A stretch of 64,000 nucleotides of DNA from an uncultured Clostridia bacterium (GTDB lineage Bacteria; Bacillota; Clostridia; TANB77; CAG-508): NCBI GenBank assembly GCA_934157205.1, contig CAKPHJ010000002.1, positions 1 to 64,000 on the forward strand. The letters are read 5' to 3'. This document shows, one piece after another, positions 40,129 through 49,520 of this stretch. Below the pieces are notes generated by a model. That model had not been told where the DNA came from. It saw only the letters and a program-made list of their open reading frames with translations, and ran no database searches. Made by a program: the position numbers and the translations under genes. Each line of letters opens with the position of its first letter. Position 1 is the first letter of the stretch.

Positions 40129-42372
40129 TTATTTTCTTGCAAATTTTCTTTCAATATCATATTTTGTCATTTTTATTGCAGTTGGTCTACCATGAGGACA
40201 TGTAAATGGGTTTGGTAATTTTAGTAATTTTTCCATTAATGCTTCAACTTCTTGTGTTGTTAATGCCATATTTGCCTTAACAGCAGCTTTACATGCAACT
40301 GTTGCAATAAATTTTTCTTCTTTTTCTTGTTTAGCTGTTCTTGCTACAGTATTTATTTCATCTAAAGTTTCTAAGAAAAGCTCTTTATTGTCAAGTTCCA
40401 AACACACAGTTGGTACTCCTGTTAATTTTATTGTATTTTCTCCAAACTCTTCTAATGTAAATCCTGCTTGTTCAAACATTTTTAAATTATCTTTAGCAAT
40501 ATCCATTTCTTTGCTTGTTAATGTTATAACATCTGGCAATAATAACATTTGTGAGTCTTTATTTGTGTCACTATAATAATTTTCTTTTACCTTTTCATAC
40601 ATAATTCTTTCATGTGCAGCATGCTGATCTAATATGTACATTTCATTTTCAATTTCTAATATTATATATGTTTGGAAAACAATACCTATAAATTTATATG
40701 CTGGTTTACTAAGTTCTTTACTTTGACTAAATATAGATACATTATTTTTTATTAAATCTATAGCATTGTTCTCTTCTTTCTTTTCTTCTTTTTCTTCAAT
40801 TGGTTTACTACCAAATAATTTTGCATACATTTCGTTAAAGTCTTCTGATATTTCTTTTGTTTTATCTTCGTTTAAATCTTGCATTTTTTGTTTTATTTCA
40901 TTAAATTCTTCTTTAACTTCTTTATTATCTATTGTTTCTATTACTTTTTGTACATTTTCTACTGGCTTTTCATATTGAATTTCTTCTACTTTTTTTTCAG
41001 TTTCATTATTAATTCTATTATTCTGATTATCTATATTTTGAATAACATTATTTGAATATTCATTTTCGTTTTTTTCTTTTTGTTCCTCTTTTAATTCTGC
41101 GTTATTATCTGTTTTTTCTAATTTATATTCTGTAGAATCTTCTTTTAGTTCATCTTTGCCATCTTTTATTTCATTTTCTATTTTTTCTTTCATTTGTTTT
41201 AATTGAGTTAAAATATCAGATGTATCTATAGGTTTTCCATAAATATTATTTGATGTAATAGTGTTTGTTTGTTTATTTCTGTATATATCTTCTATTGGAT
41301 TATTAACATTTGTTTTTATTTTACTTTCATCATCTGTATATTTTTCAATTTGTTTGTCATTCTGTTTTCTAAAAGAAAACATATCTCTTTTTAATAAAGT
41401 ATCTTTTATAGCATGATATATAGCTTGAAAAACTTTGCTTTCTTCTTCAAAACGAACCTCCAATTTTGCTGGATGTACATTAACGTCTACTTTGGATGGG
41501 TTTATTTTTATATTTAAAACTACAAAGCCAAATTTTCCTAATGGTATAAGTCCTTTATATGCTTGTTCAGTTGCAGATGATAATGTTTTATCTTTTATAA
41601 ATCTTTTGTTCACAAAAAACAATTGATTAGATCTATTTGATCTTGAAATTTCTGGTTTTCCAATAACACCATCTATTTGTATATCTTCATATTTATAAGA
41701 AACTTCTAAAATTCCATTCGCTATATCTTTTCCATAAATACTATAAATAACACTTTTTAAATCTCCATTTCCATTTGTCTGAATTACTGTTTTACCAGTA
41801 TTTATAAGTTTAATAGAAATTTCAGGATGTACTAATGCAATTCTTGTAATTGCATCTTCTACATATCCTGATTCTGTATAGTCTTTTTTTAGAAATTTAT
41901 ATCTAACAGGTGTGTTAAAAAACAAGTTTCTTACTGTAATAGATGTACCTGTTTGACAACCTATTTCTTGTTTTTCTAGTACATTTCCAGCTTCAACTAT
42001 AATTTTATTGCCAATTTCCTGTTCTCTTGTTTTAGAAACCATTTCAACATTAGCAATTGCTGAAATACTAGCTAAAGCTTCCCCTCTAAACCCCATAGAT
42101 GTAACTGTATTTAAATCTTCTGCAGATCTTATTTTACTTGTAGCATGTCTTTCAAATGCAATTTCAAGGTCATCTGCAGCAATTCCTTTTCCATTATCAG
42201 TTACTCTTATATATGAAATTCCTCCATTTTTTATTTCAACTGTTATATTAGTTGCACCAGCATCTATAGAATTTTCAACCATTTCTTTTATAACTGATGC
42301 TGGTCTTTCTATAACCTCTCCTGCTGCTATTTGGTTAATTGTTAGCTCATCTAATAAGACTATATTTCCCAT
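40129..42372 (-). CDS. mutL: DNA mismatch repair protein MutL
   Basis: 747 aa. GNIVLLDELTINQIAAGEVIERPA, DNGKGIAADDLEIAFERHATSKI and GFRGEALASISA form the GHKL ATPase. A very long Glu/Asn-rich linker (about 345-540) separates it from the C-terminal endonuclease domain with LDQHAAHERIMYEK and ACKAAVKANM and FTCPHGRPTAI. I begin at the Met at 42372, which matches the family N terminus. Followed by miaA, a frequent order. Confidence 0.95.
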   Translation of the reverse strand: MGNIVLLDELTINQIAAGEVIERPASVIKEMVENSIDAGATNITVEIKNGGISYIRVTDNGKGIAADDLEIAFERHATSKIRSAEDLNTVTSMGFRGEALASISAIANVEMVSKTREQEIGNKIIVEAGNVLEKQEIGCQTGTSITVRNLFFNTPVRYKFLKKDYTESGYVEDAITRIALVHPEISIKLINTGKTVIQTNGNGDLKSVIYSIYGKDIANGILEVSYKYEDIQIDGVIGKPEISRSNRSNQLFFVNKRFIKDKTLSSATEQAYKGLIPLGKFGFVVLNIKINPSKVDVNVHPAKLEVRFEEESKVFQAIYHAIKDTLLKRDMFSFRKQNDKQIEKYTDDESKIKTNVNNPIEDIYRNKQTNTITSNNIYGKPIDTSDILTQLKQMKEKIENEIKDGKDELKEDSTEYKLEKTDNNAELKEEQKEKNENEYSNNVIQNIDNQNNRINNETEKKVEEIQYEKPVENVQKVIETIDNKEVKEEFNEIKQKMQDLNEDKTKEISEDFNEMYAKLFGSKPIEEKEEKKEENNAIDLIKNNVSIFSQSKELSKPAYKFIGIVFQTYIILEIENEMYILDQHAAHERIMYEKVKENYYSDTNKDSQMLLLPDVITLTSKEMDIAKDNLKMFEQAGFTLEEFGENTIKLTGVPTVCLELDNKELFLETLDEINTVARTAKQEKEEKFIATVACKAAVKANMALTTQEVEALMEKLLKLPNPFTCPHGRPTAIKMTKYDIERKFARK

Positions 42373-42391
42373 TTTTATATTTTCATTCCTT

Positions 42392-43045
42392 TCAAGCAAT
42401 TTCTTGATTATTTTTTTCTGCTAATTTTTTTTCAAATTTTGTTGTTAAGCAAATTAATGTTAAAATATATGCCATTATAATTATAGGTATAGTTAATCTT
42501 CCAAATGGTATTCTTGTTATAGCAGTTACACTTAAAACTACAGCTTGTACTAGTATTAAAGTAAATATAGTTTTTAAAATTGTATTTATAATTCCCAATT
42601 TGTAATATCTAATAGCCATATATATTAAAATTATTATTGTAGCAATTGAAAAAGGTGCTATATATGGTTTTATAATATCTCTTCCTCTTGTATGAGGAAC
42701 TGTTAAAATTTGTGTAGAGTCTGCAGATAGTTCAGTTCCATATTTTTCATTAATTTTATTTATTAAATTTGATTTTTGTTCATCTGTTATATTTGGTGTT
42801 ATTATACTTACTGTATCTTCAAAAACCTCTACTTTTTGAATTAAGACTTTTTGATTTGGAATAACTTCATCTGTTATTTTCTTTATGTCTGAAATTTCAA
42901 ATTGTTTTTGCAAATATAATTCCACTTTTTTTGCTTCTTCATATTTTAAATCAAAATTAAATCCTTTTATCACTGCTATAGCTACTCCAGCAATTAATAT
43001 TATTGCAATTATCAATATTAAAATTTTATTATTTATTTTCTTCAT
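42392..43045 (-). CDS. secF: SecF-like protein export membrane protein (short)
   Basis: 217 aa. One N-terminal span, a short periplasmic loop with KITDEVIPNQKVLIQKVEVFEDTVSI, and about three further spans at the C terminus. Position after the SecD-like gene supports a SecF role in proton-driven export. It is much shorter than the usual near-300 residues and appears to lack some of the conserved membrane core, so function may be altered. Confidence 0.6.
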   Translation of the reverse strand: MKKINNKILILIIAIILIAGVAIAVIKGFNFDLKYEEAKKVELYLQKQFEISDIKKITDEVIPNQKVLIQKVEVFEDTVSIITPNITDEQKSNLINKINEKYGTELSADSTQILTVPHTRGRDIIKPYIAPFSIATIIILIYMAIRYYKLGIINTILKTIFTLILVQAVVLSVTAITRIPFGRLTIPIIIMAYILTLICLTTKFEKKLAEKNNQEIA

Positions 43046-44507
43046 TGCTTTCTTTTCCTCCTAGTTTATTGTTTAATTTAATTTTTAATAGACTATTTGT
43101 TATAACAATATTATAAATAAATATTAGCAATATTCCCCAAAACATAATCATTCCAAAACTACTAATTGGTTCCCATTTTATAAAACAAAATGTAATAACC
43201 ATAATTATAATAGGTATTATTTTTATTAAAAATTCTTTATTTGTTTCTTTATTTGCTTTGCTTACATTCACTTCTTTTATTTTTGAAATAAAACTATAAA
43301 CAAAAATATAATTTAAAATTAAAGTTAATAATATTCCAAATAATCCTTCAAATGAAATAACAACATTTGCATATCTTAAAAGTAATGAAAATACTGTGGC
43401 AAATCCAATATATGAAACTGTTCCTAATAAACCTAATAGTTTGAATTTTATTATCATAATAATTAAAGCAATAGCTATTATTGCAATAACTGCATATATA
43501 AATATTTGAATTGTATTTATGTTAATATCAGAAATTATATATTCATTTCCATCTACTTCATATGTTAATGGTAAATTGCCTGTATCTAATACTACCGCCA
43601 TATTTTTAGCTTGTTCTGCATAACCTTGAACTGTTTTTTTGTCTGTTGAAGCTTTTCCTATTGATAATTGTAATTTTCCTGTTTTTAAAGTTTCATCAAA
43701 ACTTGTAGACATTATTTCTTCATCATCTATTTTCATTGTTATCTTTTTTTCTTCTGTACTACTACTATTAGAATCTGTTTTATTTGTTTCTTCTGTTTCA
43801 TTTGTTGTATCATTACTATTATCTGTATTTGTTGTGTTTTCATCTGATTTTACATATTTTGTGCTTATATCTTCTAATTTTTTGCTACCTTCTTTATTAA
43901 ATTCTATGCTTAAATAAACTGTTGTTCCTGATGAAGTTGTTGTACTTGTAGAACCTGATCCATATAAAACCTCTGCTTTTTTTATATCAGAATTTGTCAT
44001 TAATACTTCTTTTGTTTCACTGTCTATAATTTCAAATTTTCCTACCGTATTTAATCCACTTATTGTAGAATCTGTTTTATCATCTTCAGGTATTTCAATT
44101 AAAATATCTCCTGTTTGTTCATCAATTTTTGTTATATAATTTTCAATATCCAATTCTTTTAATCTATTTTCTATTATTTTTTTTGCTTTTTTATAATTAT
44201 CTACATTTTTTTCTTCATCATTATTATAAGCTTGTTCTTCTTTTACATAGCCTTTTTCTGCAATTTCTTCATCTGTAAGACTACTGCTATTTTTAACTTC
44301 GTTTCCACTTGAATCTTTTACAACTGTTTTATTTCCAGTTTTTAATTTTAATCTTATATTTCTAGCTCCTTTTAAATTCATTGCATATGAAAAGTCTTTT
44401 ACTTTGTTTTCCATTCTATTTTGATATTTAATATAAATACCACCAAATGCAATCATTGCAATTAATATAATTGATAATGTAATAGTTAATATTTTTACTT
44501 TTTTCAT
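43029..44507 (-). CDS. secD: SecD-like protein translocase subunit
   Basis: 492 aa. N-terminal span followed by NLKGARNIRLKLKTG, KAKKIIENRLKELDIENYITKID and DILIEIPEDD, the P1 domain repeats of SecD, and five or so C-terminal spans. A Ser/Thr/Asn-rich insertion (about 185-260) is unusual. The conserved SecD membrane motifs are weak, so this is a divergent member. Overlaps the SecF-like gene by 17 bases. Confidence 0.75.
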   Translation of the reverse strand: MKKVKILTITLSIILIAMIAFGGIYIKYQNRMENKVKDFSYAMNLKGARNIRLKLKTGNKTVVKDSSGNEVKNSSSLTDEEIAEKGYVKEEQAYNNDEEKNVDNYKKAKKIIENRLKELDIENYITKIDEQTGDILIEIPEDDKTDSTISGLNTVGKFEIIDSETKEVLMTNSDIKKAEVLYGSGSTSTTTSSGTTVYLSIEFNKEGSKKLEDISTKYVKSDENTTNTDNSNDTTNETEETNKTDSNSSSTEEKKITMKIDDEEIMSTSFDETLKTGKLQLSIGKASTDKKTVQGYAEQAKNMAVVLDTGNLPLTYEVDGNEYIISDININTIQIFIYAVIAIIAIALIIMIIKFKLLGLLGTVSYIGFATVFSLLLRYANVVISFEGLFGILLTLILNYIFVYSFISKIKEVNVSKANKETNKEFLIKIIPIIIMVITFCFIKWEPISSFGMIMFWGILLIFIYNIVITNSLLKIKLNNKLGGKESNEENK

Positions 44508-44672
44508 TTCTAATTCTTCCCTTCTTAAAAATTCTTTCTAAATTTTATATTAATTTTTAAAAAATATCAACCTTTTTTCTATAATTTTAATTATAACTCG
44601 AACTCTTTTCAGAAATCGACTGTCAGCCAAAAATTTCAAAGTGCTAGTTAATAATAACTTTTTTAGTAATAT

Positions 44673-44707
44673 AAAAACTGGTTAGTAAAAAAACACCAAC
44701 CAGTTTT
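44673..44707 (-). terminator. Probable terminator after the gene at 44946-45539
   Basis: AAAACTGGTTAG pairs with CACCAACCAGTTTT-type sequence about 240 bases past the stop codon; T-rich on the minus strand. Confidence 0.5.
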
Positions 44708-44728
44708 TGTGCATTATAAATATTTATA

Positions 44729-44765
44729 TTATATACTAGGAAACTTATACTTTCCTAGTATATAA
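44729..44765. repeat. Perfect 15-bp inverted repeat
   Basis: TTATATACTAGGAAA (44729-44743) and its exact complement (44751-44765) flank a seven-base loop. It could be an extra terminator or part of an RNA structure. Confidence 0.75.
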
Positions 44766-44945
44766 TAGCTACAATTGCTAGCCCTTTGAGATTTTCTCTT
44801 TTTATCCGAAAACTCAAATCGAGCGAGAACAAAGGGCAACTTACGTTGCTTTGTTCTATATTTTTCAAAATATCTTTTCATTAGTACAAGAGAAACTAGT
44901 TTTATAACTAATTAAAAAATCCCTGAACAAATTACTATTTATGTA

Positions 44946-45539
44946 TTATTCTTTTAAGACTATAAATTGAAATTTATACTGTGATATGTTTTTACCATCT
45001 TCAGTATCTTGAATATCTTCTTTTTCATTTTGCTCATAATTCCATTTCCAATTTATTTTAAAAGTTTTAGTTTCATTTTTATTTAATGTTCCAATAAGCA
45101 AATTATTAAGATCTTCTATTTCACTATAATATTTACTGTTTTTAGATAGATTAAACAATAAATTTTTTGGCTTTTTATTGCAACTTGTAAAACAGATTTT
45201 ATATTTGCTTTTTTTATAAGAATATATTTTTATACTAAAACTTCCTTTGGTTCCTGGAGCAATTATTTTGCTAAACTTTAAACTTTTATCTATTGTATTT
45301 GTAATATTAATATATTTTTCTTGTTTCTTTTTATTTGTGACATCGAAATACATTGTTAACTCTTCATTTTGACTATAACTTTTTTTATTTTCACTTTCAA
45401 ACCCAATATTTTTAAAAAATATTATATCATCTTGGACTTCTTTTTCATTTTGTATATTATAAACATATTTACCAATTATTAGAAAAATACAAATAAAAAA
45501 CACTATAAGCATACATAACAACTTCGCTTCATTCTTCAT
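44946..45539 (-). CDS. Exported TasA-like protein
   Basis: 197 aa. An N-terminal hydrophobic segment (about 7-28) is followed by an extracellular beta-rich region. APGTKGSFSIKI, LLIGTLNKNETKTFKINWKWNYE and ISQYKFQFIVL match the downstream-acting paralogue at 46269-46856 closely, so this is a TasA/camelysin-type secreted fibre or matrix protein. It ends a cluster of three such genes. Confidence 0.65.
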   Translation of the reverse strand: MKNEAKLLCMLIVFFICIFLIIGKYVYNIQNEKEVQDDIIFFKNIGFESENKKSYSQNEELTMYFDVTNKKKQEKYINITNTIDKSLKFSKIIAPGTKGSFSIKIYSYKKSKYKICFTSCNKKPKNLLFNLSKNSKYYSEIEDLNNLLIGTLNKNETKTFKINWKWNYEQNEKEDIQDTEDGKNISQYKFQFIVLKE

Positions 45540-45548
45540 TTATTCCTC

Positions 45549-46053
45549 CTATATTTTAACTTGTTCTGAATGTACTTTTATTTGAATATTTTGTAATTCT
45601 GTTTTTATGTCTGTATTTTTATTATTTTCATAACTAACTTCAAGTATATATTTATGTTCTTCTGCCGTATCTTTTCTTACTTCAATATCTTCTGTTTTAT
45701 TTTTGTGCAAGCTTATTTCTTCTCCATCTTTATATAATTTTAGTTTTATATTTTCATTATTATTCATAATTATTTCAATGTTATATTTTAAATTAGTTCC
45801 GTGTTATTTTGTTTTCATTATTATAATTTCTTATTTTAAAACAATATTTTCCAAAATTATTTTCAGATGTTATTTCTATAGGAGAGTCATTATCAACAAT
45901 TAATATTGGCTCTGCAATTTCTGTATTTGTTATTATGTCTGTTTTATCATAGTTTTTTCCAATACTATATCCAGCAAAAAAGAAAATTAAAACAATTGTT
46001 GTTATTATAATTAGAGTAATTTCTCTTGATGTTATTTTTATTTTATTTTTCAT
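45549..46053 (-). CDS. Exported TasA-like protein, expressed via +1 frameshift at CGG codon 85
   Basis: 167 aa when shifted. Frame 0 from the Met at 46053 (AAAGGA nine bases upstream) has one membrane-spanning signal (about 12-31) and runs through YCFKIRNYNNENKIT to CGG at 45801-45799, then stops within two codons. Skipping C yields GTNLKYNIEI and continues without a break into NENIKLKLYKDGEEISLHKN. FKIRNYN...Y.IEI plus LKLYKDGEEI is the expected strand order of TasA-like domains. Each half alone would be an incomplete domain. Confidence 0.82.
45799..45801 (-). other. Putative +1 frameshift site (ACA C GGA)
   Basis: CGG is codon 85 from the Met at 46053; dropping C joins the two open frames of the TasA-like protein. 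Confidence 0.8.
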
Positions 46054-46268
46054 AAGCTTCATTCCTTTTTATACAAATTGTTCTTTTTGTACAATTTATA
46101 TAATTTTTTTAATTCTTTACATTCTATTTTCTTATAATTTTTAACCTATGAATATTGGGAATCTGTAACTTTAAAAATTTTAAAATTAGTTTAAATTTAA
46201 ATTTGAAGATTAAGACTTAAAAATAAATAAGATTTTTTAATTTTTCTTTAGAGAATAAAAGATTTATA

Positions 46269-46856
46269 TTAGGCATTTGGTTCTACTTGTGTTCCTGAAA
46301 CAACTACTTTAAATGTATATTGCGAAATATTTTTTGCATTTAATGTATCTATTTTATCATTATTTGCTATTTCATTTTCATTATTTCCTGTTTCATATTT
46401 CCATTGCCATTCTATCTGAAGTGTTCTTGTTTTTTCTTTATCATTTGCAGCAATTGTTCCTGATAAAATATCTTGTAATTCAGATATAGAATTATATTCT
46501 TTTCCTTGATATTTAAATTTTAAGTTTTGAGGCTTGTCTGTTTCATTTTGGAATTTAACCTTATAATTAATTCCCACATCTGATTCAGTTCCATCTACTA
46601 TAATATTAAAACTTCCACTAGTTCCTGGGGCTATTTTGTTATTTAGTAAAGTTTCATTATTACATGTAGAAACTAAGTTTATGGTTTGCACTTGTTCTTG
46701 CTGACCATTTACTTTAAAACTCCATGTTGCAACTTTAGCTAAACCATCACCTCTTACTTCAGAAACATATTTTGAATAGGCTTTTCCTCCTATAAATGAT
46801 ATAAGTACTATACTAATAATAGCTAATATTAGTAAAATTTTCTTTTTTTTACTCAA
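46269..46856 (-). CDS. Exported TasA/CalY-like protein
   Basis: 195 aa. Starts at a TTG eight bases after GGAGG. KKKKILLILAIISIVLISFIGGKAYSKY is split by a signal-type hydrophobic stretch; then GLAKVATWSFKVNG, IAPGTSGSFNIIVDGTE, LQIEWQWKYETG and ISQYTFKVVVSGTQVEP, the pattern of small secreted TasA/camelysin proteins of Clostridia. Probably a fibre or matrix component. First gene of the cluster, transcribed from the divergent promoter at 46980-47009. Confidence 0.75.
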   Translation of the reverse strand: MSKKKKILLILAIISIVLISFIGGKAYSKYVSEVRGDGLAKVATWSFKVNGQQEQVQTINLVSTCNNETLLNNKIAPGTSGSFNIIVDGTESDVGINYKVKFQNETDKPQNLKFKYQGKEYNSISELQDILSGTIAANDKEKTRTLQIEWQWKYETGNNENEIANNDKIDTLNAKNISQYTFKVVVSGTQVEPNA

Positions 46857-46979
46857 TAAGCATTCCTCCTTTTTATTAATTTTGTGTTTAATTTTTAATT
46901 ATGATATTAAAACGATAATTAAAATTTTTAGACTTAATCTTTCTTGAAAAAAATTATAAGAATTTTCAAATGCAAACTC

Positions 46980-47009
46980 ATTATACACTCACAAATTATA
47001 TTTTGTCAA
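46980..47009 (-). promoter_or_regulatory. Promoter of the TasA-like cluster
   Basis: On the minus strand TTGACA (47004-47009), 18 bases and TATAAT (46980-46985). The leader to the start codon is about 115 bases. Confidence 0.75.
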
Positions 47010-47014
47010 CTACT

Positions 47015-47071
47015 TTTCATCGCAATTTACGACAAAAATCGGGATTGTCACTGTCGAAATTTGCGATGAAA
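47015..47071. promoter_or_regulatory. Inverted repeat between divergent promoters
   Basis: TTTCATCGCAATTTACGACA (47015-47034) and the near-exact complement at 47052-47071 (about 19 of 20 pairs, one offset) flank a 17-base loop. It stands between two outward-facing promoters, so it may be an operator controlling both, or a cruciform. Confidence 0.6.
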
Positions 47072-47076
47072 TTTTC

Positions 47077-47104
47077 TTGCATTTGTTAAATTTTGTTGTA
47101 TAAT
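47077..47104 (+). promoter_or_regulatory. Promoter of the secreted protein gene at 47130
   Basis: TTGCAT (47077-47082), 16 bases and TATAAT (47099-47104), 25 bases before the ATG, with AAAGGAGG between. Confidence 0.75.
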
Positions 47105-47129
47105 TATAAATAAAAAAAGGAGGTCTTAT

Positions 47130-48470
47130 ATGAATAAAAAAATTTTTATCTTATTTCTAACCATATTACTTTCATTATTCATTTCATTTACAATTTATAG
47201 CTGTAATGCTAAATACACACTAGACAAACAATTTACAATTGCAAATCTCATTTTAGACAACTCGCCACCCACTTTTCAATTAATTTCTGTAAAAAATTCA
47301 AACACCAATTATGAAAACTTTGCAAATTGCAATCATACCATAACATTTAAAATTAAATTAATTGAATCAAATATTAAAACAAATAATTTTAATCAAAACA
47401 ATTTAAAAGTAAAAGTAGCAAATAACTATATTTCACCAACATTCACAAAATTCACATTAATTTCAAATTCTTCAAATGAATTAATCTACGAATTTTCCAT
47501 AACTAATATTACAAACAATGGTAAACTCGAATTATTTATTCCACCTAATATTGTAGAAGATTTTTGCAATAACACAAACAGTGCACTAAATATATCTACC
47601 ACCATTGAAATAGACAACATTCCGCCTAATTTAACTTTAGAAGAACTTGCTCAATCTGATTCATCTTCATTAATAAATATTTGTTCAAATGAATCAATTA
47701 GACCATTAGAAAGCTGGAATATTTCTAAAAATAACACCAATTTATCAAAAACTTTCTTAAGTAATACTTATTTCCCTATTCAAGTTTACGATTATGCTCA
47801 AAATACATCAGAAATTTTTATATCTGTAAAAAAATCAAAAAGTATTTCATTATTTTATACAACATATGATTCCTATAGTAGTTTTTCTAGTGCTTCAAAT
47901 GGCGAAATATGTGCTAAAAATACTATTTTAGGTAATCAAAATAATAAAACAGAAAGCTTATTTGTTCGTTTAGAAAATAATTCTAATTACAATTTAAATT
48001 TATTAGGAAAAACTTATGTCCATACATATTGGGGACCTGGAAGTACTATATTATGTAATTTTTCAGAATCTAGTTTTACACATGGATATAATCCCGCTTC
48101 TAATTGGTATACAATTAATAAAGATAGATTACTTTATTACAATAAGCTTTTACATACTCAATTTGGAGGAATTGGCTTAAACTATCCAAATAAAAAAGAT
48201 ATAACTTCTTACAAAGCTATACCTCCTGACATTGCAAATAAAAATCTTTATGGTATATCAAGTATTTCATTTAAACTAAATAATTCTGACTTTTCAGTTG
48301 TTTATCAAACATTTGTAAAAGGCTATGGTTGGATTAAAACTTGTAGTGATGGTGAAGAATGTATTTTAGATTATGACAAGCCAATATCTGGTATTAGAAT
48401 TAATATAATTCCTAAAACAGAAAAGCAATATTTAATTGATTTTTGGAATAAAGATTCTACATTTTATTAA
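47130..48470 (+). CDS. Secreted Ig-like protein with C-terminal ChW-like domain
   Basis: 446 aa. A signal peptide (about 1-25, ending SCNAKY) precedes two bacterial Ig-like stretches (about 45-240). The C-terminal part has GISSISFKLNNSDFSVVYQTFVKGYGWIK with GISSISF at about 375 and ISGIRINII near 425, resembling clostridial hydrophobic W repeats in which VxYxxxVxxxGW is typical. Likely cell-surface. It is divergently transcribed from the TasA-like cluster and its 3' end overlaps the converging gene by 14 bases. Confidence 0.65.
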   Translation: MNKKIFILFLTILLSLFISFTIYSCNAKYTLDKQFTIANLILDNSPPTFQLISVKNSNTNYENFANCNHTITFKIKLIESNIKTNNFNQNNLKVKVANNYISPTFTKFTLISNSSNELIYEFSITNITNNGKLELFIPPNIVEDFCNNTNSALNISTTIEIDNIPPNLTLEELAQSDSSSLINICSNESIRPLESWNISKNNTNLSKTFLSNTYFPIQVYDYAQNTSEIFISVKKSKSISLFYTTYDSYSSFSSASNGEICAKNTILGNQNNKTESLFVRLENNSNYNLNLLGKTYVHTYWGPGSTILCNFSESSFTHGYNPASNWYTINKDRLLYYNKLLHTQFGGIGLNYPNKKDITSYKAIPPDIANKNLYGISSISFKLNNSDFSVVYQTFVKGYGWIKTCSDGEECILDYDKPISGIRINIIPKTEKQYLIDFWNKDSTFY

Positions 48471-48843
48471 CTCCTATAATACCACCTAAAATTCCAAAAA
48501 TTACTCCCAATGCAATCATAACAATACTTTGTAAATTTAAAACATAATTCCAATTTAATATACTAGAAATTAAGTATAAAATGAACATATATATAGCACC
48601 TATTATTGCACCATTTATAAAACCATTTTTCTTTAATTTTAAATTTACAAAAGAACTTCCAATTAAAATACTCATGGCTGTTGCAATTATTATTACTGTA
48701 TCAATTATATTTTCACTTAAATTTGTATATGTAAGTAATATAGAAAAAATTAACAAAATAATAGCAGTAGTTATAAGTGAAATTAAAATTCCTTGAATAA
48801 TATGTTTTACAAAATTCGCTTCAGAATAATTCTTAATATTCAT
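48457..48843 (-). CDS. TIGR04086-like four-span membrane protein
   Basis: 128 aa, four hydrophobic helices. The second half, KKNGFINGAIIGAIYMFILYLISSIL and the Gly-rich last helix ALGVIFGILGGIIGVN, fits the TIGR04086 family of unknown function. AAAGGA lies eight bases before the Met at 48843; the frame continues to 48885 without support. Confidence 0.6.
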   Translation of the reverse strand: MNIKNYSEANFVKHIIQGILISLITTAIILLIFSILLTYTNLSENIIDTVIIIATAMSILIGSSFVNLKLKKNGFINGAIIGAIYMFILYLISSILNWNYVLNLQSIVMIALGVIFGILGGIIGVNKM

Positions 48844-48929
48844 CTTAGCCATCCTTTCTAATTTAAGTTTATTTTGTTGTAACATTAACTTGTATTTACA
48901 TATTATTCATTTTATTTATATTTAGAACT

Positions 48930-49502
48930 CTAAAAATTTATTTTTTTATCAAGCTGCTCTATAATATTAATAATTATATTTTCAATATTAAATTCCTTTC
49001 CATATTCTTTTTTTAATGAAGTTGCAATATTTTCTATTTCTTTTGAAAACATTTCTTCATTTACATTAAATCCAAAACTAATTATCAAATAGTTAATTTT
49101 TCCAGCTATTGTATTAACTTCAGTTAATATTCCACATATCTTTTTTCCATTTAAAAAAAGATCATTGGGTTTTTTTATTTCTAAATTATATCCATACATT
49201 TTATATATGGTATCTTTTATAATATTTGCAATATCTATTGTAAGACCATTTAACATATCTACACTACACTTTGGTTTTAAAATAATAGAAATTAAAATAT
49301 TTTTTCCTCTACTTTCTGTGTTCCATTTTCTTCCGTTAGTTCCTATTCCACCAGTTTGAATTCCTGCAATAATAACTTTTCCATTATTTTCTTCATTTGC
49401 TATCTTTTTTGCATACAAATGAGTAGATTCTATTTTTTCATAATATTCAATTGTTTTTCCTATTTTTTTAGTATTTATTTTTTTTATTTTCTCTATATCC
49501 AT
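48930..49502 (-). CDS. birA: Biotin--[acetyl-CoA-carboxylase] ligase, catalytic domain only
   Basis: 190 aa, without the DNA-binding N-terminal domain of BirA. YYEKIESTHLYAKKI, AGIQTGGIGTNGRKW (the ATP/biotin loop, usually GRGRxxW), KKPNDLFLNGKKICGIL and LIISFGFNVN follow the family order. Short, with a lost C-terminal cap, and the loop GGIGTNGR deviates slightly. It attaches biotin to carrier proteins. Paired with rdgB. Confidence 0.85.
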   Translation of the reverse strand: MDIEKIKKINTKKIGKTIEYYEKIESTHLYAKKIANEENNGKVIIAGIQTGGIGTNGRKWNTESRGKNILISIILKPKCSVDMLNGLTIDIANIIKDTIYKMYGYNLEIKKPNDLFLNGKKICGILTEVNTIAGKINYLIISFGFNVNEEMFSKEIENIATSLKKEYGKEFNIENIIINIIEQLDKKINF

Positions 49503-49520
49503 TCTTTTCCTCGACTATTG

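Larger units (their letters stand above)
44508..44945. other. 438-bp intergenic region with several RNA-like hairpins
   Basis: No ORF. It holds the hairpin at 44673-44707, a perfect 15-bp inverted repeat with a seven-base loop (44729-44765), and a pair of overlapping foldings at 44781-44856: GCCCTTTG (44781-44788) can pair with CAAAGGGC (44830-44837), or the latter can join GAACAAAGGGCAAC/GTTGCTTTGTTC (44827-44856). A short stretch at about 44598-44615 resembles the loop of the dispersed element. Confidence 0.6.
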
